Shown here one piece after another: positions 63,949 to 64,000 of a DNA stretch of 64,000 bases. The DNA comes from Cyprinodon diabolis (lineage: Eukaryota; Chordata; Actinopteri; Cyprinodontiformes; Cyprinodontidae). Below the pieces are notes generated by a model. The model had not been told where the DNA came from and searched no databases. It worked only from the letters and a program-made list of their open reading frames with translations. A program made the translations under genes and the position numbers. Every line of letters starts with the position of its first letter. Within the stretch, counting starts at the first letter, position 1. The stretch is taken from NCBI GenBank assembly GCA_030533445.1, contig CM060068.1, positions 49,317,159 to 49,381,158 on the forward strand, given 5' to 3'.

Positions 63949-64000
63949 TCCAAATGTAGTATTTAAAGTCAAATGTCTTGTGTTATATAATTCAAAAAGT

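Overview
This window looks like nuclear DNA of a ray-finned (teleost) fish that is almost wholly built of transposable elements. The evidence is the repeat mix: L2 LINEs whose ORF1 carries an SGNH esterase, Rex1-, Rex3- and Rex6-type LINEs, a Penelope-like element, hAT transposons and MITEs, Ty3/gypsy elements, class-I-like endogenous retroviruses (ERVs) and tRNA-derived SINEs. The only host genes I can support are two C1q-domain loci, both on the + strand.

Layout. 1-2.9 kb: L2 fragments around a Penelope-like element bounded by an inverted repeat. 2.9-9.3 kb: decayed hAT element whose left end sits in an L2 fragment, itself invaded by a Ty3/gypsy element (3031-5940, TSD ttacg) and, inside the transposase intron, by a hAT MITE (7000-7521, TSD acataaag). 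9.3-11.9 kb: little recognisable. 11.93-14.69 kb: 5'-truncated Rex6/R4-type LINE in a TA repeat. 15.05-23.5 kb: an intact-looking five-exon C1q gene (273 aa, signal peptide, two 84-nt duplicate coiled-coil exons, C1q head); its 6.9 kb third intron holds a LINE tail, a truncated gypsy element, two solo LTRs with perfect 5-bp TSDs and a Rex1-like remnant.

24.7-29.5 kb: a badly decayed ERV on + (RNase H, integrase and env-like remnants). 29.7-47.4 kb: nested insertions. A 16-bp tandem array next to an LTR edge is split (29.7-30.0 and 45.0-47.0 kb) by a minus-strand ERV of about 15 kb; the ERV contains a solo ERV LTR in its integrase (TSD caag), a full-length L2 exactly at its gag/pol boundary (TSD gcctc) and a gypsy solo LTR in its 5' LTR (TSD ctcaa). 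The ERV has a myristoylated Gag, a UAG gag/pol stop and a largely intact Pol. Between protease and reverse transcriptase Pol carries an extra domain of about 150 residues with two H-x-T-x motifs, which resembles a 2H phosphoesterase. This is the observation I rate highest.

47.6-52.1 kb: L1-like remnant, then a Rex3 copy split by a 5'-truncated L2. 52.4-57.3 kb: a SINE and nested hAT-type elements, one with a perfect 8-bp TSD enclosing a GC/T-rich retroposon. 57.65-58.07 kb: the last two exons of a second C1q gene, ended by a stop and a net 29-bp loss. 58.5-64 kb: putative LTR, SINE, L2 3' part and a Rex3 copy running to the window edge.

Apart from the C1q genes (secreted, probably immune or lectin-like proteins), the coding sequences are mobilisation proteins and most are broken. 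No rRNA, true tRNA or CRISPR was found. Classifications come from reading motifs and comparing copies within the window; no database search was run.
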